A stretch of 64,000 bases of DNA from Lagopus muta. Lineage: Eukaryota > Chordata > Aves > Galliformes > Phasianidae. The stretch is from assembly GCF_023343835.1 (NCBI RefSeq), contig NC_064435.1:43242103-43306102 (forward strand), read 5' to 3'. The notes under the pieces are model-generated. The model was not told the origin of the DNA, did no database searches, and saw nothing but the letters and a program-made list of their open reading frames with translations. Numbering within the stretch: position 1 is the stretch's first letter; the number at the start of each line of letters is the position of its first letter. The position numbers and the translations under genes are program-made. Below, piece after piece: positions 24,780-37,125 of this stretch.

Positions 24780-26189
24780 TAAGGGACAATTGGTAATTTC
24801 TAGCCAGACTGAAACTGCACTGACCAGGTATTCATAATCTGATAGCTGATTAAAACAAGTGGGAAAGCCAGTAAGAATGCTTGATATTTTTATTGGCTTT
24901 TGTTTTGGCTTGGTTGGAAGCTGTGGAAAGCTGCAAAATCACATGGCATCCAGGTAAAATAGTTGCAATTATGAAGGTTGTGTTTGAACAGTCCTGCTGT
25001 GTTCCAAAATGTAATGAAAAAATAAATGGCTGGTTCAAGTTATATCTGGATATAATACAGAGAAGCATAGAATCATCATAGTTTTTCATCGTATTCTTAA
25101 GCTAGACAGGAAGAATGATAAATGTGGTAGAGGGCATGACTTGAGATGATCTAAAGTTAAAGACCTTTGCTAACATTGATGACATCATAAAGTTGGCAAA
25201 AGCTTGAATTATTGATGAATCAAATTAATAATTAACCTTGGAAGATTGGTTTGGTCAACTTTGACTCATAATAAATGCCAAGAAGATGAAGTGGCTCTAA
25301 CATGAAAAAGATGCAATAAGAAGGGCAAGTGAAATGTGGCAGCGGTGAAGTTAAATAATGTGCAAGACTTCTATGTTCACGGAAGAAATTTGAGCAATGG
25401 TGTGGCTTCCATCAGGATGAGAATGAAATGATAACTGCATCACTGAAAAGGATGATACTATAAACTGATGAAAACCTTACTTTTCAAAGTGCAAATATAT
25501 CAAATCTGTGCACCAGCAGAACAGCATTATTATGTGGATTGAAAGCAGTTAATTTAAATGAGAGGGACAACATTTTGCATGAGTTTTGAAGGTTAAGTCA
25601 AAAGTAAGGAGGCTGAAAGAAAAATAGTAGATGAAACCAGGGAAGACTATTGGACGTATTGAGAAGATAATGGCAGTAACACTGTGGAGGACTTAAATGT
25701 TCACATAAACATTAAAATAAATCATGTAAATATGCAAAAGTCGGCCTAGAGATCAACTGTAAGCTGTATGGCATGGTATTAACTCAGGGGTTAATAGAGC
25801 AAGATGGCCTGCATGAGAATGACCTCGTCTGAAAAGATATTCTGAGATGAAAAGATGAGAAATGGACAAAACCAGTGGATGACTTAATTCCCTAAACAAA
25901 TGGTGTAACTTTTAGACAGGAATAGAAAGGAATGGTAACTTTTCATATGTCTTCCCCAGATGTACCCTACTAGGCATCTACCTTTGAAATATTTGAATTA
26001 ACTGTGTGCATTTACTACATAACTTCATAACCCCATTTTCTCTTTTTGTACTGCTAGTAGAGGGTAGATTTAGGACTTTGTTGGATTTTTATTTTCCCTC
26101 TCTAATGAGCTTTAAGCAATGAAAACGCAGAACCATTCCTGGTGAACATCACTCATGCAAATGAATTTGAACAGCTTTTAGAGTGTATC
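24780..26189. other. Purine-biased non-coding DNA
   Basis: About 1.4 kb without any recognisable gene. The plus strand is visibly purine-biased from about 25080 to 25960, with many GAAGA, GATGA and GGAGG words. No long frame is open and I do not recognise a repeat family. It could be a very old retroelement or a transcribed non-coding region. Confidence 0.55.
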
Positions 26190-26379
26190 ACATAGAATCA
26201 TTGAATAGAATCATAGAACAGTTTGGGTTGGAAGGGGCCTTTAAGACCATCTAGTTACAACCCTCTGCTGTAGGCATGGACACCTTCTAGACCAGGTTGT
26301 TCAAAACTCCATCCAGCATGGCCTTGAATGCTTCCAGGGAATGCCCAGGGAGAGGGCATTCGCAGCCTCACTGGGCATA
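26190..26379 (-). mobile_element. CR1 LINE 3' tail, minus strand
   Basis: The plus strand begins CATAGAATCATTGAATAGAA and TCATAGAACAGTTTGGGTTG, then GGAAGGGGCCTTTAAGACCA, TAGACCAGGTTGTTCAAAAC and CTCCATCCAGCATGGCCTTG. This is the reverse complement of the CAACCCAAAC-type CR1 tail. The tail octamer is present about two to three times. It is 5'-truncated to about 190 bp. Confidence 0.92.
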
Positions 26380-26749
26380 CCACACATCATTCACAGGATT
26401 CTTTACCCGAGTTCTTGTTTTTGCGGATTCACAACACAGACAAATATTGCTTCACTCACTGGAGTTGGACTTGATAATCAATTCACTGTACATAAAAAGT
26501 AAAAAATTAACTCCTCCTTTTCATCAACCCTTTCACCAGAAGTAGGGAAAGGAATTGCTGGACCCATTACTAATTTATTTCCACTGCAAACTATTAACTT
26601 CTTTCCAAAATATTTTATGAATGCTGTGACGGAAGCAATATCTGTGGGCCTCACAGTTACTGTGGACGTTGAAGCAGAGTGGGTCATGTGCAGCAGTGCT
26701 CTTACTCCACTTCCAATTTCAGTGCATGTCATAGGAAGAAATCTATGTG

Positions 26750-26796
26750 TAGCAGATGTTGATAAACCAGTCCCACTGGTTTATCAGCATCTGCTA
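26750..26796. repeat. Near-perfect 22-bp inverted repeat, 3-base loop
   Basis: The left arm is TAGCAGATGTTGATAAACCA plus GT (26750-26771). The right arm, 26775-26796, is its exact reverse complement except for one position that would be a G:U wobble in RNA. The loop is CCC. It lies in unique sequence with no terminal-repeat features of a known transposon. The loop is too tight for a standard pre-microRNA, so its role, if any, is unknown. Confidence 0.95.
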
Positions 26797-28800
26797 ATTT
26801 CTTTCATCTGTCCTCGTTAGTTGCAGTATTGTACTCTCTGAAGGTTCACTTCTTTTCTCTCTCAGAATTGTCTGTTGCATTTCTGCTACCATGAAATTTT
26901 GCTGCTAGAGAACTAGTACCTGAGGATTTATCTAATCACTTCATTCTTTGTAGTCTCATTTATTATGCAATCTATTTTTTTTTTCTGATCAATGTGAGTA
27001 TGAAAACTACCCAAGACATCTCAAATCATTTATATGAGATATTTGCATATTTTTGAATAGTCAGTGATTGGCAAAGTCTCTTATTAAATATTGTTTCATT
27101 TTTCTTTCCTTAATGTGCCATATCTCTGTGCAGAAATGATCCACAGAATCCTGTTGTCTTATGTGAAGGAATATATTTTATGAGCATATGTATTCCTTCA
27201 GCCTCTTAGAATTCAATAATGTAAACCATCCTGCATAAGAACTAGGTGAAAAATATTAAATTCACAACATATATCTACCATTACAAATTTATCAGTGCAA
27301 ATAAAAAGAAAAGCACATTCTTTCTGTCAAAGACTGTGCATGAAGACATGCCATTTTGTACTGGCAGCATCTTTATTAGATTCAGTCTTCACACTCACTT
27401 ATCTGAAAGAAACACACTTGCAGTACTGGAAATGAACATTTTTCCCTCTTTCAAATTCATATATTATTTAAAATTACAAAATATTACTTTGAAATTCACT
27501 ACATAAATTCCAGAAAATGTGTAATACTTACCCTACAGCATAACTAAGTTAAACTCAAATCCACTATATCTGAGGAACTTTGCCAGTCAGCTATATAAAA
27601 TCTGTAGACATGCCTTGATATATTAATTCAGTTTTCAAGGATATCAACTAGCAACAGGTGCAGACTGAAGGCAGTTAAGTTACTTGCAACCAATTCTTTT
27701 CATTTCAAATTTGCATGTGTGGTTAACATGCTCCCTTAACTAAAGTACTGCAGAACAAGCCATTGAAGCCTTATTTTTCAAATATTTTTTCAATTTGGTT
27801 TTGACATACTGGATTCTTTGTGCCAAAATTTAACTTGGTCACGTGATCTCTGGAATTCTTTACATGCTTTTATTGCTTTTATTGGGTCTATCTCAAAATA
27901 AACAAGTATATTTTTTTCAGAAAATTACTTAGAATTGAAGTGTTATGTATGACAAATACTACCTTTCTGCTTTAATTGTAGAGGTTTTTTTTTTTTCCTT
28001 TCTGTTTCTTAAATTCTTTAAATTCTGCTAGTTTTGTTCCACAGGTTAGTACAAAGCATTGCTAAACAGGAAAGACAAACATGAAATTGCAAAACAACAG
28101 ATAGATCAAGTATTTTAGAAGCAAAGTTCTCAGGATTTTTTGTACACAAAACTTGTATCTCCTCTCTTCCCCTCTCAGTCAGAGGTTTGCTGTTTTTTAG
28201 AAGAAAAATAGTCCACAAAATATAGAGCTCAGAAGTAAGAAAAGTCTGAGCATTATTTCAGTGTTCTTAAATTATTTTTGTCAGTATATCCAACACAAAC
28301 TATCTGAATTCCAGTTTTGGTGCACAAATTTACAAAAAGATAAAGGTTTCCAAAGAGAAGCATTTTTAATTTTCCAAACAAATCACAGTTTCCAAAAGCA
28401 GTCTGGCATCTTTTTGCTGTAGGTGGGCAATAAATATACAATATATTTTACATTACAGCAGTTTAATTCTCAAAAATTGTATTCTCCCATTTCTTAATTA
28501 TAAAATAATTATGAGAAAAGCTTATTTTTGCTTGCTTTCTATCAAAGATTTCTGATATAACAGATATGCAATAGTAATTAAAAAAGCAACAGTACCAAGA
28601 CACAGGAATATAAATTTGAGATTCTAGCAAGAACAGAATGCTCTCTGCTTTTGTGCAGTGCTTCCTGACCTTAAGAGGTCAGTTGACCTTCAGTCTTTTG
28701 GGATGCTGAATACAAGTGAAAATGTGCTCTGGAAGTCAAAAAAAGGAAAGGTCTTCTAGCAGTTCATGCTAGTTGAATGGACAAGATGTCACAAGGCTAA

Positions 28801-28875
28801 TTGAACTTCAATCCCAGCTCTATTAGTCACTTACTCCTATGACCTAAGCCGCTTCTCTTCAGTAAAGTATCAGCT
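28801..28875 (+). mobile_element. Possible ancient MIR-like SINE fragment
   Basis: The words CAATCCCAGCTCTATTAGTC, ACTTACTCCTATGACCTAAG and CGCTTCTCTTCAGTA line up in order with the core of mammalian/amniote MIR (CCCAGCTCTGCCACTTACT ... TGTGACCTTGGGCAAGTCAC). Divergence is high and I am comparing from memory, so the call is tentative. Confidence 0.35.
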
Positions 28876-29007
28876 TATCAAACTGAGTGAAATTCTGTGC
28901 TCAGATACTTCATTGAAAAAAAAAACCTGAAAACAAACAAACAAAAAACCAAAAAAACACCCTACTACAGATTATTTTGGCCAAAATTATTTACAAACAT
29001 AAATAAG

Positions 29008-29360
29008 ATTCATAGAATCATAAAGTCACTGGAGTTGGAAAGAACTGTTAAAGGTCATCTAGTCCAAGTCCTCTGCAATGAACAGGACCACTTACAATTC
29101 AGGTTATGGAGAGCCCAGTGCAGCCTGACCTTGAGTGTCTCCAGTGATGGTGCACCCACCATATCTCTGGGCAGTCTGTTCCAGTGCTTCACCACCCTTA
29201 TCATAAAACAAACAAACAAACAAAAAAAAAACCACCATTTTTCTTCTATCCAGTCTAAACATCTTTTTTAGCTTGAAATCATTTCCTCTATCTCTATCTA
29301 AATGGATCCTGCTAAGGAGTTGGTCCCCTTCTTTCTTACAGCCTCCCTTAAGACACTGAT
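29008..29360 (-). mobile_element. CR1 LINE 3' fragment with internal (AAAC)n, minus strand
   Basis: The plus strand starts TTCATAGAATCATAAAGTCA, then GGAGTTGGAAAGAACTGTTA, TCATCTAGTCCAAGTCCTCT and CAGTCTGTTCCAGTGCTTCA. This is the complement of a CR1 3' region of about 350 bp. At 29204-29232 the place where other copies read 'CACAGTAAAGAA' is occupied by an expanded (AAAC)n/A-rich stretch. The copy continues beyond it (TTCTATCCAGTCTAAACATC). The right edge is uncertain by about 20 bases. Confidence 0.88.
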
Positions 29361-32300
29361 ATAATACATTTTTGAAGGTTAAAGATATATTCTCCCCCTT
29401 TCAAAACCTTGAAAGTATATTAAGGTTCAAAGTATTCTGTATCAGTGGTATTTACCTGCATATTGAAAGTTCTCTTGGAGGACTGCCGAAATCAACCACA
29501 CAGGAACTATTCGTCCTATACCTGGGACAGTTTCAACTGTCTGGTTTCTATCTGACATTTGTAGTTCTTATTTAATATCCTCCTTTCTATACATCCTGTT
29601 AATCAATTTTACTCTAGAGCTTATGAATTTCACATATTCTGAAAATAATAATATTCTGAACTGTTTTTCTTTTTATTTCAACATGGTTATATTTCTGAGC
29701 TCCAACTGCACAAAGGAATTTGTAAGGCTTTGTTTTTGTTGACAGATGTTTTAAAGAACTCAGTAGAATGTAATGTCTATATGGCAATGTGAGAACTTAA
29801 ATGACACCACATAGATTAGTTCAGTTATGTTAGGTGGTTATGTCAATAACTTGCAGGAACCTGGTTGAGTTACATTATTAACAGTGGATTTGATAATGCA
29901 GCCTGAAAATCTGATATCTTGAATACTTCATTGTTTTTCAATGCTAAGGAACCCAACAGTGTAGAAAAGGACTTCTAGAAGATTGTACATTGGTGCAGAT
30001 AAATATTTGACAAGTTCACAAATTGGTTCAGCAGTGCAAAATTAATTAGTAGCATTACTACCTTAACTCAAACACTAAACTTTAGGAAAATCAGTTTTCA
30101 TTTGTTTTCTTTGTCAAATAAAGACTGTCCCAGAGGAAACTCATTATGCTAAGTTTGGTACTTCCTCAGGCCACCTGTTCAGTACCCCCTGTTTTCCTGC
30201 ACCATTTCAAAGGTGTAATCAACTTTTCTCCTTATTAGGCACTGAAAGAGTGAGAAGTTTAATTGTGCTGGGTGAAACAATTCACTTTTAAGTAAAATTT
30301 CTAAATAAACCTTCCTGTGAACAAGAAAAAGCTTCTCCAGTAAAAGTAGAGATTCCCATTATAGGTCATTGCATCTTGTAATGCATTGCAAGGTATGTTT
30401 TATGCTTGTGCATGTGGGGCAATTGCAATAATATTAGATTATATAGATGGCTCTGTACACAGAACTAATGGAGGAACAGAAATAGCAAACATAGGTAGTT
30501 CATTGTCCATGGACCATACTCCTCTGACGTTTTTAAATGAATAGAAATAATGACAAACTGGTTAAGTGAAATAATAAAACTCAATTTTATTTGGCTAATT
30601 GTTTAAATATTCTTCTTCACTCTTGATGCATGAGATGATTAAACCCAGATTCTTGTCTGATACTGTTGCAATACAAATTCTATTGATGAATGATCACAAG
30701 AAAAGCTTCACATTGACTAAACAGTTAGCTGTTAGTATTTTACTCACCTTTCTTACTTCGAATCACTGACTTTTATTCCTCCTCCAGCTTTTCACTACAT
30801 TAAATAGCCTCTTATTTGGCAGTTGCCAACTCTCCTTGCTGTAATTTAAGGAAATAAAGGAATTCTGGTTACTGGCCAACTCTGTGAGTTTTCACAATAT
30901 ATTCTTGGTGAAAAAGAAACACACACACAAAACAAACGAACAAACAGAAAAAACCAGAATAATTGAAGTAAACAGTATATTGCAATTTATTTTTTTTTAA
31001 CACATTGTAACTGCTTTTTGCTGTTTTATATCACAATGCTGCATGCTAACATTTCTTAAAGATAAATGCCCTTGATAAACCCTAAAATCTTCACACTTTG
31101 AATTTAAAGTGCTGAAACAAAAAGCTGATGAACCACAGTGTGGAAATAGCATGTTGTTTTCAGCATTTCCTCTATCATTTGCCATTTATCTCAACACTTT
31201 ACATAGTACATTATATACTTATCTGTCAAGTAAACATTTGAAGGACCGAGGTCGTGGAGATGTTCCTGAACAGCAGCAAATACTGGGCAGCACTGGTGGA
31301 CCTGAGACTGCAGAAAGAAGAGTGAAGTGGCTGTGAATACTGAAGGGCTAAAGACTGCATGAAGATCTGAGGAGATTTCAGACAGTGTGAAGCAAAACTA
31401 AGGATGTTCCGGAAAGTTCTTCAGGATAAAAATGAGATGAGACGGAGAGAGCAGGGCTCAACCACACTTCACATCAGAGTGCTTACAGCAGTAGGAATCT
31501 GTGGGTGCCTTTACGCCAACATGCACTTCACTGCACACACTCTGTCATGGGTATGTTGTGGGAAACTTTCTCATTTCTGTGGAACGAAAACTTCCTTAAA
31601 GAGTGTCATTCATGCTCCTGAGGTCCACTGTTGTCTTTTGTCAGATATTTTAGGGGAAAAAAAAGGTTTTAAAGCTTTTATGGTCAGCTAAGAGTTCTGT
31701 ATCGGGTAGCAAAAAGTAGTTCAAGATTTGAATTCAAAGTGTATTAGTTAAAGTGCATTAAATCCTCACATGAACACCTTTAAAAGTGACCTAAGTGAAA
31801 TACTTCCACTATATTTCTGAGGCTGTCCACACAACTGTTTAATGTTCTTTAAATACTCTACTTCAGATTAAGACCTTTAATTAATTCAACCTAATGGATT
31901 TTGATGTCTTTGATTCAACACTCTTGAAAATAAGCTTTTCAACATTTTTTAATGCTTAAGACTTGAGAAAAAGGTAGAAATAGGCAGGACAGTACACTTC
32001 ATTTCTTTATATTTCAGATTTGCATCTGTATTTGCATGTACTAGGGAAGTTAAAAGGTTAAGTTTGGTCCCTTTTCTTTTGTTTTCTTATTTTCCTTATC
32101 ACTTTCTCCTAATTCTATTACTAATTCCTGACCTATTTCAGCTGTTCTAGGCCTATCATGATCATTAAATAGTGCATGAGTATCAAAAAAATGAGACAAC
32201 TCACTGAGATCCTAGTAAACACTGTTTGACACACGACTTCCGGGCTTTGTGATGAGTTTTTTTTCTCTTGAAACTTAGACTTAAAGAAGATGAGAATATA

Positions 32301-35300
32301 TTCTCAGGATTTATCCTGGATTGTCCACTGATTATTCTGGGTTTGAGTGTTGAGACTTGATGTTAAATCAAAAAGAAAATAAGGTTGTTTTCTGGACAGG
32401 ACAAGCATAATTAGTAAATTTTTGTTATTTTTACTTTTTTTACTCCCTAGATTTTCACTAGAAAATTGGACAGTAAGGAAGATTTTTTTTTTACCTCAAA
32501 GGCAAATATGTTTCTATGTTTCTATCAACTGATTCTAAAAGCATACATTTGTACAGTAGTGTGAAGTTCCTGGCACAGGAAAAAAGTAAATAAAACAGCG
32601 TATGTTCTACAAAAGCTTCTTGAACACACTTCTGTGTTTTTGTACTTATGTGAAAATTAAGTGCCAGGAAAATATTACTCAGCTACTTCACACGTTAAAC
32701 AAAATCAAAACACGGAAAACAGCATAATTTAGGCCTGATATTGAGATTTAGGTTGCTTTTCTTTAACACTGGGGAAGGTAACCCCAAGTAGGGGAAAAAC
32801 TGTTTTGTTTTTCTTTTTAATTTTTTTTCTAAGACACAGAAGCTACATATTCACAGACCTAACATATGCTTGCATAATACTTACATATAAAAACACTACA
32901 CCTAAATTATATATTTATTTGCTTTTCTTATTCTGGATGAGTTATTTTAATCACAAAAAAATCAATGTTCTACCAATTTGATTTCTTCTCTGATAGAAGA
33001 ATGTGAACCAAAATATTTAACATTCTCCCAATATGCTACCATATTGGGAAACTGAATCTTTCAGGAGCATAACTTAAGCTGAAGCCCTACTGTGTAGAGC
33101 TACATTTGGTGACATCATATTACAGCATATTCTACAGTGATCTGGCACAGTGGATCATAGACTTTTTATTTTTCAGTTCATTTTGAACAGATCAAGATGA
33201 TTCTGTTTTAGTTCTGTTCAGTTGTGTAGAATCTGAATGCCTCTTTTTTAATTTTCTCAGACAATAATGAGTGTGATATATTACTTCTCAAAGAAATCTA
33301 TGATTTAGCATAAGCATGGAAAATTATCATAATATTCATCTTTACCAAGTATCTCTGAATATTCCTGAAGAATGCATGTCATACCAAAAATCAAACATGA
33401 TATAAAAGTACAGAAAAAAATTGTGCTTTGTGGCAGCCTCAAAAAATCTTTCCAGAGAGTAATTTTTACTGTACCTCCTGTTATGAAAAAAAAGCCATCA
33501 AATGCTAAATCCCACTCATGTACTTTTTCTGTCTATTTACATGCTGCTCTCATGGTGTTCAATAATGTCTTTTTCCTCCTACTTTCAAAATGTTGACAAC
33601 AAAAACTCATCTCTAATGCCACCTAGAAAAATTTCTGAAAACCTGCAAGCAACAAATCAGAGGCATTCATATATTTTCACACAAATCTAATAATAAATTG
33701 AGACTGTTTTCCTCTATATATCAAGAGTATCAGTGGTGTAACCTGTTTCAGTTTAAATATAGTGATGATACTGCTGCAGAGAATTTCCTTCTGGACAACT
33801 GTGAGAGTGCTGCACTTGGTCCTTTCATTGTAGCCCATAGTTCCTGTGGTCTGGACAGAGAAGAAACCTTACTTATGGTCTTCACATGCACACCAGGTAA
33901 ATAACTTCACCTCAGGTATCTCCTCCAAGTTATGAATCACTAGTAAGTTGATCGTACTCAAGTATTTTTCATAGATGCTGTAGCCTATGCAGAGTCTAAC
34001 TCACCTGTGCATTCCTTGTGTTATCCTCTCACTCTCTTGAAGTTCTCTGTGACAGTTTAAACAATAACATAGAGTGAGCAACAGAAGATTGAAGGTAAGT
34101 GTATTTACAGAGTATAAAATCCACAAAAATCTAAAGTCCTATGAGAACACGGCAACTATCTTTTTCCACCATCCTTACCATCTTAGGGTTTTAGCTCCTC
34201 TTTTTATATTCATAAGTTTTTTTTCCTTCCATCTATCTTGGCCTTCTCTTCAATTTTGGGTTTGTGATTGTCAGTGAGTCTTCTATAAGAAATTGTCTTC
34301 AGTTTCCAGTTTCAATGCCACATAAAGCCTCAATATGACTTTAAGAAAAAGGCTCCTTAAGATAGATCAAGCAGATCTTCCTGGTCACCTCAAATGATGA
34401 AGAACAATCCTGCTCCATTCTTTCTTTTCTTTCTTTTTCTTTATTCCCACTCCTGGCTGCATGCTCCTGCATGTTTTTTTTTTTTTTACTGTGGATTGAA
34501 TCAGCCTTAGGAAAGCTCTAATGAGCATTGGTGCTCAATAGAGAGGTGAAACTGCAAAAGAGAGCAAAAATACACAAGAAAGGAAGACTACTTTTTTGTT
34601 GACACTTAGACTGGCTAAGCTTTGTGTGGAAACATAGCCCAACTGTCGTTGTAAGCAACTCAATTTAATAATTATCACTACCTACAGTCCAGACTGGGAA
34701 AGTTCACTGGTGTAGAAACAAAGACTATCCAGTCTACTGATTAATTACATTCTCTTGTTACCTTTCTAATAACAAACAATGAAACAGCCTATTGGTATGA
34801 CATTACTAATTTCAGATATGTGGAAATAAAAAAGTAAAAGTGAAAGGCCAATATTATCTACAAAAGCCTTGGAATCCTCAAAAAAATTTGTTTTGCAGAC
34901 TGACATGGATGTTTTTTTTTGTGTATGTATGTCAGTGTTGCACTCTTGCCCGTCATATGGAATTCTATATAGTCATTAAAATCAGATTACACGTTTAAAA
35001 CAAAATGTTTAGTCCTGGGGAAATCTTAGATGTAGTGAACTAATTGTAACCAAATGGCAAATTCTGACATACTCTGAAATCGTAGGCTGATAAATGGAAA
35101 CACTACAGACAACATCCAATGCCATCACAGATCAACATAATTGAAGACAAAGCATTTTCTATTCCACAAGGTTTATCTTTTCTCATTAGAAATTCCTAAT
35201 CTCTCCAGTGAGGCAGGGCAAGCACTAAGAAGCTTAGTTATATATGGGTACCATATTAATTGTTATTTGTCACTAATTTTTATATCCTATGTTTAAAGAT

Positions 35301-36425
35301 ATTCATTTCAGAGGAAAGCATTTCTGTTGTGCTGATAGCAGGGAGGCTAATTCTGTGGAGAATGTTTCCAACAGAATAATTAAATGATTTTCAATCACTC
35401 TTGTGCCAAAACACTCATAGATTTACACCTACCTCTGATAGTTTGAGAAGGTTATCTACATTTTTGTCAAATATGAATGACTAAATGTAAATGCAGGAGA
35501 TTCTTCCTATGAAAATAACCCTTACTACCACTGCAACAAAATGAACTGTGCTGGAGACTGAATGCAGTAGAATATTCCCTCTTGCCTCATGGCAGGGAGC
35601 TCAGGATGCAGCTGCTTTGCTTGAGCACTGGTTACACAGGGGCTAGAACATCCTCAGGTCTTCTTGCTGCCATCTGAAATTTTAAACAAAATCAAGTCAT
35701 GGAAATCCAATAAGCTGTGGAGTGCTTCCACATAAACCTTGCAACATTTAACCCTTCATTCCTTTATTTGGGATTGATGTGGCTTCCATAACCACAGCAC
35801 TTAAAAATGTGGACACTGAAATGAAGAGGTAAGCCTAAAGCAATATGCATCAAGGAGGCTAATGAAAGTGCTCAGGGTGCTCTCTTTAAAGCATGAGTAA
35901 AAATAACTGTGAACTGGAAAGGACACATTGAAGAAAGAGACCATCATCCCCCTAGGTAAATACACCAATACTGCAGTAATTCTGAAACACTTGAAGGGCT
36001 TTTTCAAGCTTTCAGAACTTCTCTTTTTTCTATGGGTCAATTTATTACTTGTCCTTTCCTTAACTGCCTTAAAAGCTAATTCAGCATTTATTCTTACAAG
36101 TGACAGCTGTGAGAAAAGGTTTGGTTGTATAATGCTGATTCTATGAAAATTACTGATGTTAGTTTAAAATAAAGTTCTTTTTTGGAACACGTTTTCAGGG
36201 CTGGGGTGGAAGTACTGCTCCAAGTGAACACACTAATGTTTGGACTAGTTATATCAGCTGATATCTTCCAGGCATATACTGTTGACTTCTGTTGACTTCT
36301 CAGCAACTCTAACAGTAAGAAGATAAAAGGATACACATTTTCTATTATTTTCAAACCTGGAAAGACTTTTTTTTTTTTTATCAAGACAAGCTAAGAAAGA
36401 ACTTCTGAAGCTCAAGTCAAAATCA
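29361..36425. other. Seven kilobases of AT-rich non-coding DNA
   Basis: No exon, RNA gene or interspersed repeat is recognised. Open frames are at most 96 codons. The frame at 31404-31691 (plus) has mixed composition but no motif or family resemblance. A 22-bp duplication (CTGTTGACTT units) lies at about 36281-36302. Confidence 0.6.
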
Positions 36426-36512
36426 TTTTTTTATTACATTTAATTGTTTAATTTAATTGTTGTAGAATTTTTTATTATATTTATTATTTATTTATTATTT
36501 ATTTTTTATAAA
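36426..36512. repeat. (TTTA)n / T-rich low-complexity tract
   Basis: TTTAATTG and TTATTTA units alternate over about 85 bp, a degenerate A/T microsatellite. Confidence 0.8.
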
Positions 36513-36748
36513 GGAGGTAATGAAAAGAAAATCATTTGTTTAAATGAAGGAAAGTGATGCAGAGTAAAATTTCTGAAAGCATTTTGTTTTTCTAATACTC
36601 CTTTATTTTTTTAGGATTTTCTGCCTCAAAGGCGAAACAAAAAAAGCAACGCTTTACATGTGATGCTTAAATTGGAAACATTTGGAGTAATGTTATTTTT
36701 GAAAAAGACAGTACAGAATATGTTTTTATTATCTAGCAAACAAAGTTT

Positions 36749-36750
<2 letters not shown>

Positions 36751-36777
<27 letters not shown>
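36751..36777. repeat. Poly(T) tract, T27
   Basis: An uninterrupted run of 27 T followed by AACACTAGG. Confidence 0.95.
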
Positions 36778-36781
<4 letters not shown>

Positions 36782-37030
36782 CTAGGTTACTGAACCTCAA
36801 ATCCTTTATTTCTTGCTGAATGTCAGCAGGAATATGCACACAATCTTTCCGTGACTCAGGACAAAAACCATCAAGTGGTACATGTTCTATCTTGCTTGTT
36901 AAACCTGTTCCAGTTGGCATAAGTTATATCAGTACAAAATGAGACAGAGGAAAAGAGAGAGCAAGAAGACCACAATGGCTTGGGAATGCCTCTAGTACTT
37001 TGCAGATACCAAAGTGTAGTAACTAAAATA
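36751..37030 (-). pseudogene. Possible 3' end of a minus-strand retrocopy
   Basis: Read on the minus strand, about 250 bp of non-repetitive sequence ends in 27 A (T27 at 36751-36777). An AATAAA lies roughly 28 bases before the A-run (complement TTTATT at about 36806). A spacing of 10-30 bases between AATAAA and a poly(A) tail is what a reverse-transcribed mRNA would leave. A frame open through it (36729-36920, minus) contains GFCPESRKDCVHIPADIQQE and runs into the A-tract, but I cannot assign it to a protein. On the right it is bounded by the CCCTT array. A chance combination of an A-tract and a hexamer in AT-rich DNA is a serious alternative. Confidence 0.3.
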
Positions 37031-37035
37031 TTGGC

Positions 37036-37125
37036 CCCTTCCCTTCCCTTCCCTTCCCTTCCCTTCCCTTCCCTTCCCTTCCCTTCCCTTCCCTTCCCTT
37101 CCCTTCCCTTCCCTTCCCTTCCCTT
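37036..37125. repeat. (CCCTT)18 pentanucleotide microsatellite
   Basis: Eighteen uninterrupted copies of CCCTT, i.e. AAGGG on the minus strand, followed by a T/C-rich tract to about 37165 that ends in T19. The minus strand therefore has evenly spaced GGG runs that fit the G-quadruplex rule. The Gly/Arg/Glu/Lys- and Leu/Pro/Phe-rich frames across it are translation artefacts. Confidence 0.97.

Larger units (their letters stand above)
26380..29007. other. Non-coding DNA with one strong hairpin
   Basis: No gene is seen. It contains the inverted repeat at 26750-26796 and a possible old MIR-like SINE at about 28801-28875. An A-rich AAAC/AAAAAC tract at about 28914-28960 lies just before the next CR1. 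Confidence 0.6.
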
